Assembly: GCF_023197165.1 (NCBI RefSeq)
Contig: NZ_JALPRD010000011.1
Coordinates: 1-64,000, forward strand
Length of the DNA: 64,000 bases
Direction of reading: 5' to 3'
Source: Sphingopyxis sp. MSC1_008
GTDB taxonomy: Bacteria; Pseudomonadota; Alphaproteobacteria; Sphingomonadales; Sphingomonadaceae
Of the stretch, positions 26,801 through 37,210 are shown piece after piece. Position 1 is the stretch's first letter, and the number at the start of each line of letters is the position of its first letter. The position numbers were made by a program, and so were the translations under genes. The notes beneath the pieces were generated by a model. It searched no databases and was not told the DNA's origin. It saw only the letters and a program-made list of their open reading frames with translations.

Positions 26801-29800
26801 TGACGATCAATGGCCTGAACGCCGAAGGCGCCGAAGTCATCGTCAACGAAGACGATCTGTCCGACGGTTCGTCGCCTGATGCGACGGCGCTGACGCAGAC
26901 GGATAATTTCACCGTCTCGACCCCCGACGGGCTCGGCAATGTGACGATCGGCGGCACGCAGGTCGTGACGAACGGCGTGTTCACCGCGGGCACCGCGACG
27001 AGTCCGCTCGGGACCGTCAACATCACGGGCTTTACGCCGGTGATCGGCGCCGATGGCTCGGTGGTCGGTGGGACCTTCACCTATAATTATGTGCTTTCGG
27101 ACAACACGCTGACGCACAGCAGCCAGGGCGAGGATTTCGTCGGCGACAGCTTCGCCGTTGTCGTGACCGACAGCGACGGATCGACCGCCAACGCCAGCCT
27201 CGACGTCCGGATCATCGACGATGTCCCGACCGCGACGGACGATGGCACGACGCAAACGGTCGAAAATGCCCCGGTCACGATCGATGTGCTCGCCAACGAT
27301 GTGCGCGGCGCAGACGGCGTACAGCCCTCGGCGGTTCAACTCGTCGCGGGTTCGCTGAGCGGCACCGGCACGCTCGTCAACAATGGCGACGGCAGCTTCA
27401 CCTATACGCCCGGTGCGCAGGAAACCGGCAGCGTCAGCTTCCAGTACCGGATCACCGACGGCGACGGCGACACCGACGTCGCCACCGCGACGATCACGCT
27501 GGTCGCCGATTCGGCGCCGCAGATCGGCAAGACCGCCGATGTCACCGTCGACGAGGACGGCCTCGCCGGCGCCAATGCCGACAATGGCCTGCCCGGCGAA
27601 ATCACCTCGACCGGCAGCGCAAGCGCCAACGGCACGATCACCGTCGATTTCGGCAGCGACGTCCCCGCGACGCTCGCGGGCTCGCTCGTGCTCAACGACA
27701 GCGCGGCGCTCGACACGCATCTGACCGTCGGCAGCGTACCGGTAACCTTCGCCAAGGTCGGCAATGATCTCGTCGGGTCGGTCGGCGGCAATGAGGTAAT
27801 TCGCATCAGCCTGACGACCGCGACCGCGGGCCCCGGCGCGACGCAGGTCACCTATGGCTATACGGTCACCCTGTCGCAGGCGATCGACCAGGCGGTCCCG
27901 GGCAGCGAGGATAGCGATTTCCTCGCGGGCATCGGCTTCACCGTCACCGACGGCGACGGCACCACTGCGTCGGGTTCGTTCGGCGCGACGATCGTCGACG
28001 ACCTGCCGACGCTCAACATTTCCGACATGCCTACGACCATCGTCGAGGGCGCGACCGCCAACGGCACGTGGACGCTTGATCGCGGCGCCGACGGCGTCAA
28101 CTCGGTCAACGTCAGCTTTGGCGCGGGCAGCGCGACGCTGTCGCTCGCGCCGGGAAGCAGCGTGTCGATCACCCAGCCGACGGGCACGCTGACGGTCAAC
28201 GCCAACGGCACCTTCAGCTTTGCCGCCGCGGGCAACCAGAACAACGCCGCGAATCCGTCCGCAAGCTTCACCCTGTCGGCGGTCGACCGCGACGGCGATC
28301 CGACCTCGGACAGCCTGACGATCGCGATCACCGACGGCGCAAACCCGGTGAATGCGACCCCCATCACGGTGACGGTCAACGAAGCCGCGCTGAACGGCAT
28401 TGGCAGCAGCCCGGCGAGCAACGCCGAAACGGCGAGCGGAAATCTCAGCTTTACGGCGGGTTCGGACACGCTGTCGGGCTTCGCCTTTACCGGCGTTGCG
28501 GGTCTTGCGGCCAATCTCGACGGGGCGGGCACCGACATTTTCTGGACGCTGGCACCCGGCGGGCAAACGATCATCGGGTCGCTGACGATGGGCGGCCCCG
28601 CCGCGATCACGATCAGCCTGACCGCACCCGCAAGCATCGCGCCCGGCGCGACGGCTGCGGCAACGGTCACCGTCACGCTCGCCGACAATCTGCCGCACGC
28701 GCTGGCAATGGCGGCGCAGACACAGGCGCTCGGTACCGTGACGGTGCAGGCGACCGATACCGATGGTGACCCTGCAACGGGCGTCGTCACCGTGCAGGTA
28801 ACCGACGATATTCCGGCCGCCAAGCCCGACGCCGATAGCGTTACCGAGGATGGTCCGCTGACCGCGGACGGCAATGTGCTGACCGGTACGGGCGGCGCCG
28901 ACGGCAATACGACAGATGGCGCTGCCGATACCCAAGGGGCCGACGGCGCGACCGTCACGGGCGTAAGCTTCGGTGCAACGGTCGGCGCCGTGGGCGCAGG
29001 GCTGGCGGGCGCCTATGGCACGCTGACGCTGAACGCCGACGGTAGCTACAGCTATGTCCTCAACAATGCGGCGCAGCCGGTGCAGGGCCTTTCGGCCGGT
29101 CAGACGCTGACCGAGACCTTCACATATATAATCACCGACGGCGACGGCGATCCGGCGACGACGACGCTGACGATTACGATCGACGGCGCCAACGACGGCG
29201 TGACGATCACCGGTCTCGACGCCGCGGGCGCCGAACTGTTCGTCGACGAAGACGATCTGCCGGCACGTCCGGGCGAACCCGCAGGTTCGGACACGACGCC
29301 CGACAGCCTGACCGACAGCGACAGCTTCACCGTGTCGACCCCTGACGGCATGGGCAATGTGGTGCTGACCAGCTTTAACGGCGTGCCGCTCGGCGCGCCG
29401 CTGACGCTCGTCGTCGCCAATGGCGCGTTCACGCCGCAGTCGGTTGCGAGCGCCTATGGCACGCTCAATGTCACCGGCTTCACCGCGGTGACCGGCGCCG
29501 ACGGTTCGGTGATCGGCGGGACGTTCACCTATAGCTACACGCTGAACGATAATCGCATCGACCATCCGGCGGCGGGCGAGGACAATCGCAACGACAGCGT
29601 CGGCGTGACGGTGACCGACATCGACGGATCGACCGCGAGTGCGACGATCAACATCCGTATCACCGACGACGTGCCCGCCGCCGCGCCCGAAGCGAACCAG
29701 AATGTCGCCGAGGGTGCGACGGTCACCGGCACGCTCGACTTCGTGCAGGGTGCCGACGGCGCGACCGTTACCCAGATCAACGGCACGGCGCTCGCCTTTG

Positions 29801-32800
29801 GCGGCGACGGCTTCTCGCAGGCCATCGACATCGGCCACGGCATGATCAAGGTGAAGGCCGACGGCAGCTACAGCTTTACCGCCGACGCATCGGTGCCCGG
29901 CACCGGCAGCGCCGCCGCGACCTACACGGTCACCGATGGCGACGGCGATACGGCAACCGCTTCGATCGGCTTCACGATCACCGACGCCAATGTGCCGACC
30001 GCGGGCACCACGCTGGCGTCGGTCGATGACGATGGGCTGGTAGGTGGGAATGCCGCGAGCAATACGGGCGATCTCAATGCTAATCTCGGCGACGCGCCGG
30101 GCGATACCAGCGAAGCAACCTTTACCGGCACGCTTGCTCTGAGCTTCGGTGGCGACGGCCCGGGCATCGTTACCTTTGCCAGCATGGATGGCACGACCGC
30201 ACAGATCGGCACCGAAACCGTGACCTACAGCTCGGTGGGGGGCAATCTCCATGCCGTGATCACCGGCGGTCCGCGCGACGGTATCCAGCTGTTCTTCGTC
30301 GAAGGTAACGGCCTCGGCGGATACAAGGTGACGTTGCTCGACAATGTCCTGCATGCTGCGGGCGGGGCTGAAAATGATGCACTGGCCGCGCTGACCTACA
30401 CCGTCACCGACGCCGATGGCTCGACCGCGACGGGCACACTCAACATCACCTTCGACGACGATGCGCCGACGGTGGTTGCGAACATCACTCAGCCGGTGCT
30501 GCCGGTCGATGAATCGACGTTTGGCACCGACGCGTCGTTCAGCTTTGCCTCGGTCTTTACGCCGACCTTTGGCGCCGATGGCGCTGCGGCGACGAATTCG
30601 ACCACCTATTCGCTCGGCTTCGCGGCCGGATCGACGGGCCTTGTCGACACGCTGACGAACCAGGCGGTCGTGCTCAGCGTCGTCGGTGGCGTGGTCCAGG
30701 GCCGAACCGCGACCTCGAACGAGTTGGTCTTCACGGTCAGCGTCGCGGCGAATGGCACCGTCACGCTCGATCAGAGCCGCGCGGTGGTCCACACCCCGAA
30801 CAGCGGACCCGATCAGCCGACGAGCCCGCTCGCGGACAATCTGATCACGCTGACCGCGACGGTTACCGATGCCGACGGCGACACGGCGACCGCGACCGCC
30901 AATATCGGCCAGAATCTGGTATTCGAAGACGATGCGCCAGTGGCGAATGACGATATGGCGGGCCTCACCGAAGGCGGCCCGATCGCGGTGACCTTCGACG
31001 TCGACACCAACGACAGCGACGGCGCCGACGGTTTCGGCAGCCGCACCTTCACCAGCCTGACGGGTACCTATGGTACGATCACGATCAACGGCGACGGCAC
31101 GCAGACCTATGCGCTGAGCGCCGCCGGCCAGATTGCGATCAACGCGCTCGCCCCCGGGGCAACGCTGACCGATGTCTTCACCTACACCCTCACCGACAAG
31201 GACGGCGACAGCGACCCCGCGACGCTGACGGTCACGCTGACCGGTGACGACGACGGCGTGACGATCACCAACCTGACGCCCGCGGCGCAGGGTGGTGACG
31301 TCACAGTGGACGAGGACGATCTGCCGAACGGTTCGTCGCCGAATGCGGCGGCGCTCACCGCAACGGGCACCTTCAATATCTCGGCGCCCGATGGCGTTGC
31401 GAACCTGTCGGTGCATGGCGCGCAGGTCGTCAATAATGGCGTCTTCACGTCGGCTACGATCACCACGCCGCTCGGCAACACGCTGGTGATCACCGCTTAT
31501 AATCCGGCGACAGGAGTGGTGACGTACACTTACAAGCTGAACGCGGCGGAGACGCATACGACGGGTGCGGACCAGAACAGCCTGTTTGAGAATTTCACCG
31601 TCTCGCTCACCGACACCGACGGCGACAACACGACGGGGACGCTTTCGGTCAATATCGTCGACGATGTCCCGGACGCCGTGAACGATACCGACAGCATCGC
31701 CGCCGGCCAGTTCGGCCCGGCAACGGGCAATGTCATCACCGACGCTGCCGCGGGCGATGCGGGTGACGGCGACACTGGCGCCGATACGCGCGGCGCCGAC
31801 GGTGCGGCAGTTTCTGCGATCGTCAGCGTCAATGTGCCGGCGAACAGCGACACGAGTGCTGATGGCTTGGGCAATTTCCAGGTCAATGGCCAGTATGGAG
31901 TTCTGACAATCAACACCGACGGCAGCTACAGCTATACGCGGGGCGCCGGAACTGCCGGGGGTGTCAGTGACACCTTCACATATACGTTGCGCGACGGCGA
32001 CGGCGATCCCGATACCGCGACGCTGACGATCAGCATCGCCGATGCGCGGCCGGTCGCGGCGGCGAACGCGACAGCCCTGCTCGACGACGACGCGCTTCCG
32101 GGCGGCATCGCGAACGGCACGGGCGACGACGTCAATTCCGCGAACACGACCGGCACGCTTGGCGCCACGGGCGGCGACGGCGCACTGACCTTCGCTTTCC
32201 TGACGACGGGTGCGCCGGCGGGCTTCACCTATGTCCTGTCGGGCAACGATCTGCTGGTGAAGCAGGGCGGTGCCGGCGGCACCACGGTGCTGACCGTCAC
32301 GCTGAACCCTGCAAACGGTGCCTACACCGTCACCCAGAATGCGCCGATCGTGCACGCGGCGGGCGATGACGAGAACAACCAGCCGTTCGCGATCGGCTAT
32401 AGCGTCACCGACATCGATGGCGATGCGGCGCTCGTCCCCGGCACGCTGAACATCAACGTCGACGACGACACGCCGACGGTCACCCTGGTGGCGACCAACG
32501 AAAGCAGCGTCGTTCTGACCACGCAGGATGCGCAGACGATCGGCGCGGGCGTCTCCGACACCGATTCCTCGACCGCGAACTTCGGCGGTGTCTTCAACCT
32601 GACGTCGGCCTATGGCGCCGACGGCGCGGGCACGACGACGTTCAACTATGTGCTGAGCCTCGTCGGCTTGAACGGCAGTCCGGCAAACCTTGCCAGCAAT
32701 GGCGTGGCGATCCGCCTTTACACCCAGTCCGACGGTTCGTTGGTCGGCTCGACCTCGGCGACGTCGGGCGGCGTCAACGCCGCGAACACGATCTTCTCGA

Positions 32801-35800
32801 TCGCCGTCAACGCGGCGACGGGTGCGGTCACACTGACCCAGTTCGCCGAAATCGATCATCCGGCGAACGCCGACACGTCGGCGCCCTATGACGACCAGTT
32901 TGCCGGCCTCGGGAGCAATCTGGTCCGCCTGACCGGCACCGCGACGATCACCGATCGCGACGGCGACATCCGGACGAGCACCGATTTCGTCGATCTGGGT
33001 GGCAACATCCGTTTTGCCGACGATGGTCCGTCGATCGCGGTCGGCGCCCCGCTTCCGACGCTGATCGTCGATGAAACGAATCTTGGAACCAATGCGACCA
33101 GCGCCGCGGTGTTCACGACCAACTTTGGCGCCGATGGCCCCGGAACGGTGACCTATGCGCTCGGCGTCAACGCGGGTTCGACGGGCCTTGTCGACACTGC
33201 AACCGGGCAGGCGGTCGTGCTGACGCTCGTCGGCGGGCAGGTGGTTGCCACCGCCGGCAGCGGCGGGCCGACGGTCTTCACCGTTGCGGTCGATGGCAGC
33301 GGGAACATCACGCTCGACCAGATCCGTGCGATCGCGCACGATACCGATGGCGGCCCGGGCGCGGCGCACGACGATGCGAAGACGCTCGCCGCGGCCAATC
33401 TGATCACGATCACCGGGACGATCACCGACGGCGACGGCGACAGTGCGCAGGCGTCGATCAACATCGGCCAGCGGCTGAGCTTCGAGGACGATGGCCCGAC
33501 GGCGACCGCGGATTCGGGTACGACGACCGAGGCGACGCTCGATTTCAACGCGGCCTTCGTGCTCGACTTCTCGGGCAGCATCGATACCGCCGAACTGAAT
33601 GTGATGCTGGGCGCCGTCCGCGACGCCGGGCTGGCGCTGTTCGGGAGCTCGAGCGGCGATGTGTCGATCCGGCTTGTCGGCTTCGCATCGTCCGCGACGA
33701 GTTGGGGGCCGTTCACCGATCCCGTCAGCTTCATCCAGCAGCTCGACGCGCTGAACCCGTCGCAGGGCGGCACGCGCCCGCTCAACTCGAATACCAACTT
33801 CTCCGCTGGTATCAACGAGTTGCTGAGCGTTTACGCGGCCGACCCGACGGCCAACAACCAGGTATTCTTCCTGAGTGACGGCAATCCGAATGAAGGGACC
33901 GGATCGGGCAACGCGCTCAATTCGGCCACGGCGACGGCCTGGAACAGTTTCGTCAACAACAATGACGTCAACGTCACGGCGATCGGCGTCGGGAACGGCA
34001 TCAACGACGGCCCACTGCAGGATGTCGACGTCGATGGCGAGGGCGAAATCCTTCGCGCCGACAATTTCGACGACCTCGTCCAGACCTTGCTCGACGCGGT
34101 GGTCGCGCTGCCGGTCAGCGGCGACCTCGACGCCAACGACAATTTCGGCGCCGACGGCGGCCGGATCCTGTCGATCACCGTCAGCGGCACGACCTACGAG
34201 TGGAATGGAAACAACACGATCACGCGCACGGGCGCCAATCCCGGCACGCAATCGGGCAACAGCATCTTGGCCACGACGCCCGACGGCGCGACGCTGACGC
34301 TCAATTTCGCGACCGGAATCTGGACCTATGCGCCCGATGACACCCCAACCCCGGGATCGGAGCTGTTCAACTATACGGTGATCGACCGCGACGGCGACAC
34401 GGCGGGTTCGACGCTGACCGTGACCGTGGTTGACGGTGGGGGACCGGGCGGCGGGACCATCGCGAACCCCGATATCGTCATCACCAACGCCAGCGGTTCG
34501 GGTGCGGCGATCCAGATCGCCGAAGCGGCGCTGCTCGCCAACGACCAGGCGGGCACCGCGATCACCGGGGGGGCCAGCAACGTCACCGATGCGGCCAGCG
34601 TGACGCGCGGCGGCGGCAACTTCACCTTCACCGACAACGACGCCGATGGCGGCGGCTTCTTCTATGAAACCACGCCGACAGACACGGCGCGTGTCACGGT
34701 CAATCGCGCGCAGGCGGGCAACAGCACACTCAACGGCACCAGTGCCAACGACATCCTGATTGGCCGCGACGGGGCCGACGATACGCTCGTCGGCAAGAAT
34801 GGCAGCGATTATATATATGGTCTTGGCGGTAACGACACCTTCAACCTCGCCAACGGCAATTTCGGCGCGGGCGAATATATCGACGGTGGCGCAGGCAATG
34901 ATACGATCGTCCTGACCAACCAGACCAATGTCAATTTCGCGACCGGCACGATCGTCGGCGTCGAAACGCTGACGGGCAGCGACGACGGTGACAGCGTGAC
35001 GATGTCCGCGCAGCAATGGGCGGCGTTCAGCACGATCAATCTGGCGGGCGGCAGCGACGCGCTGACCGTCAACGTCAGCGGGGCGGTCAATATTTCTGCG
35101 GCTTCGGCCACGACGGTCAGCAGTGTCGCAACGGGCAGCCTGAGCGGCAGCGGCAGCGCGGATACGATCACCCTGACGGGGGCCCAGCTCGACGCGATCC
35201 TCGCCGGTTCGGGCACGATCAACCTGGGCGGCGGCACCGACACGATCGTCCTCACCTCGACCTCGAACGAGCTGAACGGTCTGACCAACGGCGGCCTGTC
35301 GGGCGTCGAGGCGATTTCGGCGACGGCCGCGACTGCGGGGGTGAAGATCAACCTCGCCAATCAGGGCGAGGCCTTCACCGTAACCGGTTCGGGCTTTGCC
35401 GATACGCTGGTCGGCGGCACCGCGAACGATACGCTGACCGGCGGTGGCGGGGCGGACCAGTTCCGGTTCCGCAGCACGACCAACGGGACCGACATCGTCA
35501 ACGATTTTACCGATGGAACCGACAAGATCGGCTTCCTCGACAACGGATCGAACAGCGGTGGCAGCGTGGATTTCGTGAACACCGGGGGAAGCTCGGTCGG
35601 AACCGCGCTGAACGCGGGCGATTTCGTGACGCGGGCGAGTATCTCGGGGGCCTTGGGGATCAACGGCGCCGACGATATGCGGGTGATTCGTATCACCACC
35701 GCCCAGACGACCGCCCAGATCACGACCGACGATGGCGCCAACAATTCCCAGAACTCCTATGTGATCGTCTTCAACTCAGACACGCAACGCGGTGAAATCT

Positions 35801-37155
35801 GGTTCGACAGCGACTGGGACAATGACGCGAACAGGGTGCAGGTCGCGACGCTCAACAATGTCACGACGCTTGCCCAACTCGCCCAGATCACGGCCGACGA
35901 CATCATCGTCTATAATAATGCGGCCGATCCGATCATTCTCGACCTTGCGGGCGATGGTTATGCGTTCGGCGCGTCGGCGCTGTTCGACATGAATGCCGAT
36001 GGCGTGGTCGATCGGGTGACGTGGAATTCATCGAGCGACGGCATTCTTGCCGTCGATCTCGATGGCAATGGCACGATCGACAACGGGACCGAAATCTTCA
36101 CTCCCGGTTTCGGTGGCGGCAATTTTGCCAACGGCACCGAGGCGCTGGCGTCGCTCGACGGCAATGGCGACGGGGTGATCGATGCGAACGACGCCGCCTT
36201 TGCGAAGCTGCTGGTCTGGCAGGACGACAACGCCGATGGGGTGAGCGACGCTGGCGAGCTTTCGGGCCTTGCCGATCATGGCATCGCCTCGATTGCGACG
36301 GGTGCGGCATATGCCGACGAGGCGATCGACGGGCAGGCGGTTACCGCGCGCGGCAGCTTTACGCGGGCGGACGGATCGACGGGTGAATATATCGAAGCGC
36401 AGCTCGATACGCAGCACGGCACGCGCGGCGCATCGCGTGAAGCCGAGGATATCCAGCGTGCGCAGGGCAACCAGGCGCTCGCCAACTCGCTGGTCGCCGC
36501 TTCGCTGATCGTGGGGATTCAGGACGCGCAGCCGGACAGCGGCGCGGCGCCGATCGTTGCGGCGAAGGACGAGCCGGGGATCGACCAGGCCGACGCCGGC
36601 GTCGCGGCGACTGCCGTCGATGTTTCGACGGGGGCGACGCCTTCGAGCGCCGCCAGCGACGGCCTTGCGGAAACGCCGAAAACCGCCGCATCCGACACAT
36701 CGGCCACGCTGCATTCCGACGAGGCGAGCCCCGCCGCGATCGACGGCGCCGAGGACAGCGGCTGGCGCAGCGAAACCACCGACAATGCCGATACCGGCAG
36801 CTCGGATTCGCTGGCCGACATGATCGCGGATCGCGGTTCGTTCGATCCGGGCGTGATGGACGGCCTGCTTGCGCTGGCGGCGGCGCCGGCCGCGGCGGTT
36901 GCCGCGGGTTCGGATGCCGCGGCGCATGATCCGGCGGCGGTTGCCGTGCTTGCCGAGGTTCTGGAAAGCGGCGGCAGCACGGTCGATCAGTTGATCCATG
37001 CCGTCACGGGTGGCGTCGAGCCGGTGCAGATCGCAGCCGGCGAGACGCCCGCGTTCGATCTGGCGCAGTTCCTCGACCAAAAGATCGCGCCCGATGTGGC
37101 GTTCCCGACCAGCCAGCCGCTGGAAGCGGATCTTCACAATATGGCGGCCGCCTGA
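23890..37155 (+). CDS. Giant RTX/VCBS-repeat adhesin secreted by type I system, with vWA domain
   Basis: This encodes 4421 residues from ATG 23890, which has a GAGGG site; the frame is also open from a GTG at 23785. There is no Sec signal. Residues 1-150 look like an adhesin retention module (hydrophobic Ala-rich helix, IVLPAGASIDD, LVITLPNGQVFIIPGGA), followed by a PEAG tetrapeptide at 128-131 and SSGGNF. Residues about 160-3200 are cadherin/VCBS-like repeats rich in DGDGDTATATL, with T1SS-143-type units (about 2194-2354 and 2859-3200). A vWA domain (about 3217-3407) keeps the MIDAS motif DFSGS at 3226. Nonapeptide RTX repeats lie at about 3611-3677 and 3836-3877, then EF-hand-like Asp-rich loops (about 4052-4127) and an Ala/Ser-rich tail. 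It should act in surface attachment or biofilm formation. The five following genes complete its export system. Confidence 0.93.
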   Translation: MDAFDNPARNGMTGPERDGVSNEQSSRAVPGGEFLAAAANVTAAASIIPLAIQAILVPDASGRIVLPAGASIDDITISGTDLVITLPNGQVFIIPGGAVDVPSIVIDGDTVPASTVAQLLENLGELNPEAGVRSSGGNFADPEGPIQDAYALGDLLPYTQLAFPQPENRELLPAVQDEEPTIVIVTPDQPAGIAAATASVNEAGLPARGNEPAGSNSAANSETTTGSIVYDAGDGLDTLTINGTAITTVGQVITTPLGQLTITSLTPGNVGYSYTLTDNTNANNNLTDALTVVVTDNDGDTATATLTISVVDDVPIARGDTDQVAAGSFAPEAGNVLTGTGTTSGAAGADTPGADGASLTGIRGASTEGGFSAPGPVQGQYGTLTIDAQGGYTYVRNPGTPGGVNDVFSYQITDGDGDTSTATLTISIADAPTVITFVPGDGEGDGGTVVYEADLGPREGETPGSAFAGGDASTSGTIAFSAIDGVGSVSIGGVVVTPGSLPQTISSDTTGTLVVTGYSFDAATGEGSFTYVYTLIDNRLDGDGSTVSFDLVITDADGDAASDTLDIDIVDDVPTARADNDSVTEDGPTVADGNVLTGSGGEDANGTDGVADVQGADGATVTAVTGGAVGEPLAGAYGSLTLNSDGSYSYALNNEAQAVQGLAAGETLTETFAYTITDGDGDTSTTTLTIIINGADDGVTISGLDAEGGELTVDEEDLADGSSPDVTALTQGGTFDVSTPDGLGNVTVGGVSVVANGVFTPATVTSPLGTVNITGFTPVTGADGSVTGGTFTYEYVLADNTLTHGAQGEDNVSDSFAVIVTDSDGSTANASLDVRIIDDVPAARDDVDSVTEDSGNGDNPPAADGNVLTGLGGGDANATDGVADTQGADGATVTAVAGGALGEAFAGAYGSLTLGADGSYRYVLNNQAQPVQGLSAGETLTETFTYTITDGDGDTATATLTITINGADDGVTINGLNAEGAEVIVNEDDLSDGSSPDATALTQTDNFTVSTPDGLGNVTIGGTQVVTNGVFTAGTATSPLGTVNITGFTPVIGADGSVVGGTFTYNYVLSDNTLTHSSQGEDFVGDSFAVVVTDSDGSTANASLDVRIIDDVPTATDDGTTQTVENAPVTIDVLANDVRGADGVQPSAVQLVAGSLSGTGTLVNNGDGSFTYTPGAQETGSVSFQYRITDGDGDTDVATATITLVADSAPQIGKTADVTVDEDGLAGANADNGLPGEITSTGSASANGTITVDFGSDVPATLAGSLVLNDSAALDTHLTVGSVPVTFAKVGNDLVGSVGGNEVIRISLTTATAGPGATQVTYGYTVTLSQAIDQAVPGSEDSDFLAGIGFTVTDGDGTTASGSFGATIVDDLPTLNISDMPTTIVEGATANGTWTLDRGADGVNSVNVSFGAGSATLSLAPGSSVSITQPTGTLTVNANGTFSFAAAGNQNNAANPSASFTLSAVDRDGDPTSDSLTIAITDGANPVNATPITVTVNEAALNGIGSSPASNAETASGNLSFTAGSDTLSGFAFTGVAGLAANLDGAGTDIFWTLAPGGQTIIGSLTMGGPAAITISLTAPASIAPGATAAATVTVTLADNLPHALAMAAQTQALGTVTVQATDTDGDPATGVVTVQVTDDIPAAKPDADSVTEDGPLTADGNVLTGTGGADGNTTDGAADTQGADGATVTGVSFGATVGAVGAGLAGAYGTLTLNADGSYSYVLNNAAQPVQGLSAGQTLTETFTYIITDGDGDPATTTLTITIDGANDGVTITGLDAAGAELFVDEDDLPARPGEPAGSDTTPDSLTDSDSFTVSTPDGMGNVVLTSFNGVPLGAPLTLVVANGAFTPQSVASAYGTLNVTGFTAVTGADGSVIGGTFTYSYTLNDNRIDHPAAGEDNRNDSVGVTVTDIDGSTASATINIRITDDVPAAAPEANQNVAEGATVTGTLDFVQGADGATVTQINGTALAFGGDGFSQAIDIGHGMIKVKADGSYSFTADASVPGTGSAAATYTVTDGDGDTATASIGFTITDANVPTAGTTLASVDDDGLVGGNAASNTGDLNANLGDAPGDTSEATFTGTLALSFGGDGPGIVTFASMDGTTAQIGTETVTYSSVGGNLHAVITGGPRDGIQLFFVEGNGLGGYKVTLLDNVLHAAGGAENDALAALTYTVTDADGSTATGTLNITFDDDAPTVVANITQPVLPVDESTFGTDASFSFASVFTPTFGADGAAATNSTTYSLGFAAGSTGLVDTLTNQAVVLSVVGGVVQGRTATSNELVFTVSVAANGTVTLDQSRAVVHTPNSGPDQPTSPLADNLITLTATVTDADGDTATATANIGQNLVFEDDAPVANDDMAGLTEGGPIAVTFDVDTNDSDGADGFGSRTFTSLTGTYGTITINGDGTQTYALSAAGQIAINALAPGATLTDVFTYTLTDKDGDSDPATLTVTLTGDDDGVTITNLTPAAQGGDVTVDEDDLPNGSSPNAAALTATGTFNISAPDGVANLSVHGAQVVNNGVFTSATITTPLGNTLVITAYNPATGVVTYTYKLNAAETHTTGADQNSLFENFTVSLTDTDGDNTTGTLSVNIVDDVPDAVNDTDSIAAGQFGPATGNVITDAAAGDAGDGDTGADTRGADGAAVSAIVSVNVPANSDTSADGLGNFQVNGQYGVLTINTDGSYSYTRGAGTAGGVSDTFTYTLRDGDGDPDTATLTISIADARPVAAANATALLDDDALPGGIANGTGDDVNSANTTGTLGATGGDGALTFAFLTTGAPAGFTYVLSGNDLLVKQGGAGGTTVLTVTLNPANGAYTVTQNAPIVHAAGDDENNQPFAIGYSVTDIDGDAALVPGTLNINVDDDTPTVTLVATNESSVVLTTQDAQTIGAGVSDTDSSTANFGGVFNLTSAYGADGAGTTTFNYVLSLVGLNGSPANLASNGVAIRLYTQSDGSLVGSTSATSGGVNAANTIFSIAVNAATGAVTLTQFAEIDHPANADTSAPYDDQFAGLGSNLVRLTGTATITDRDGDIRTSTDFVDLGGNIRFADDGPSIAVGAPLPTLIVDETNLGTNATSAAVFTTNFGADGPGTVTYALGVNAGSTGLVDTATGQAVVLTLVGGQVVATAGSGGPTVFTVAVDGSGNITLDQIRAIAHDTDGGPGAAHDDAKTLAAANLITITGTITDGDGDSAQASINIGQRLSFEDDGPTATADSGTTTEATLDFNAAFVLDFSGSIDTAELNVMLGAVRDAGLALFGSSSGDVSIRLVGFASSATSWGPFTDPVSFIQQLDALNPSQGGTRPLNSNTNFSAGINELLSVYAADPTANNQVFFLSDGNPNEGTGSGNALNSATATAWNSFVNNNDVNVTAIGVGNGINDGPLQDVDVDGEGEILRADNFDDLVQTLLDAVVALPVSGDLDANDNFGADGGRILSITVSGTTYEWNGNNTITRTGANPGTQSGNSILATTPDGATLTLNFATGIWTYAPDDTPTPGSELFNYTVIDRDGDTAGSTLTVTVVDGGGPGGGTIANPDIVITNASGSGAAIQIAEAALLANDQAGTAITGGASNVTDAASVTRGGGNFTFTDNDADGGGFFYETTPTDTARVTVNRAQAGNSTLNGTSANDILIGRDGADDTLVGKNGSDYIYGLGGNDTFNLANGNFGAGEYIDGGAGNDTIVLTNQTNVNFATGTIVGVETLTGSDDGDSVTMSAQQWAAFSTINLAGGSDALTVNVSGAVNISAASATTVSSVATGSLSGSGSADTITLTGAQLDAILAGSGTINLGGGTDTIVLTSTSNELNGLTNGGLSGVEAISATAATAGVKINLANQGEAFTVTGSGFADTLVGGTANDTLTGGGGADQFRFRSTTNGTDIVNDFTDGTDKIGFLDNGSNSGGSVDFVNTGGSSVGTALNAGDFVTRASISGALGINGADDMRVIRITTAQTTAQITTDDGANNSQNSYVIVFNSDTQRGEIWFDSDWDNDANRVQVATLNNVTTLAQLAQITADDIIVYNNAADPIILDLAGDGYAFGASALFDMNADGVVDRVTWNSSSDGILAVDLDGNGTIDNGTEIFTPGFGGGNFANGTEALASLDGNGDGVIDANDAAFAKLLVWQDDNADGVSDAGELSGLADHGIASIATGAAYADEAIDGQAVTARGSFTRADGSTGEYIEAQLDTQHGTRGASREAEDIQRAQGNQALANSLVAASLIVGIQDAQPDSGAAPIVAAKDEPGIDQADAGVAATAVDVSTGATPSSAASDGLAETPKTAASDTSATLHSDEASPAAIDGAEDSGWRSETTDNADTGSSDSLADMIADRGSFDPGVMDGLLALAAAPAAAVAAGSDAAAHDPAAVAVLAEVLESGGSTVDQLIHAVTGGVEPVQIAAGETPAFDLAQFLDQKIAPDVAFPTSQPLEADLHNMAAA
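25600..29670 (+). repeat. Internal repeats of about 0.8 kb in the adhesin gene
   Basis: Blocks that open with DSVTEDxG and close with SDGSTANASLDVRIIDDVP recur at about 25600, 26400 and 28800. Adjacent copies are offset by 801 and 816 bases and share long near-identical stretches (for example around 26351 and 27167). They encode tandem VCBS-type domains and could recombine. Confidence 0.8.
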
Positions 37156-37210
37156 TCGAGCAATTTTAAAAGACCAGTGGAACAGAGAATAACGGGAGGG
37201 CGATACGAAC

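Noticed and set aside
23731-35016. Open frame of 3761 codons antisense to the adhesin gene
   Set aside because: It mirrors the repetitive, GC-biased adhesin codons, has low-complexity R/V/D-rich sequence and no domain or upstream signals. The + strand carries clear domains.
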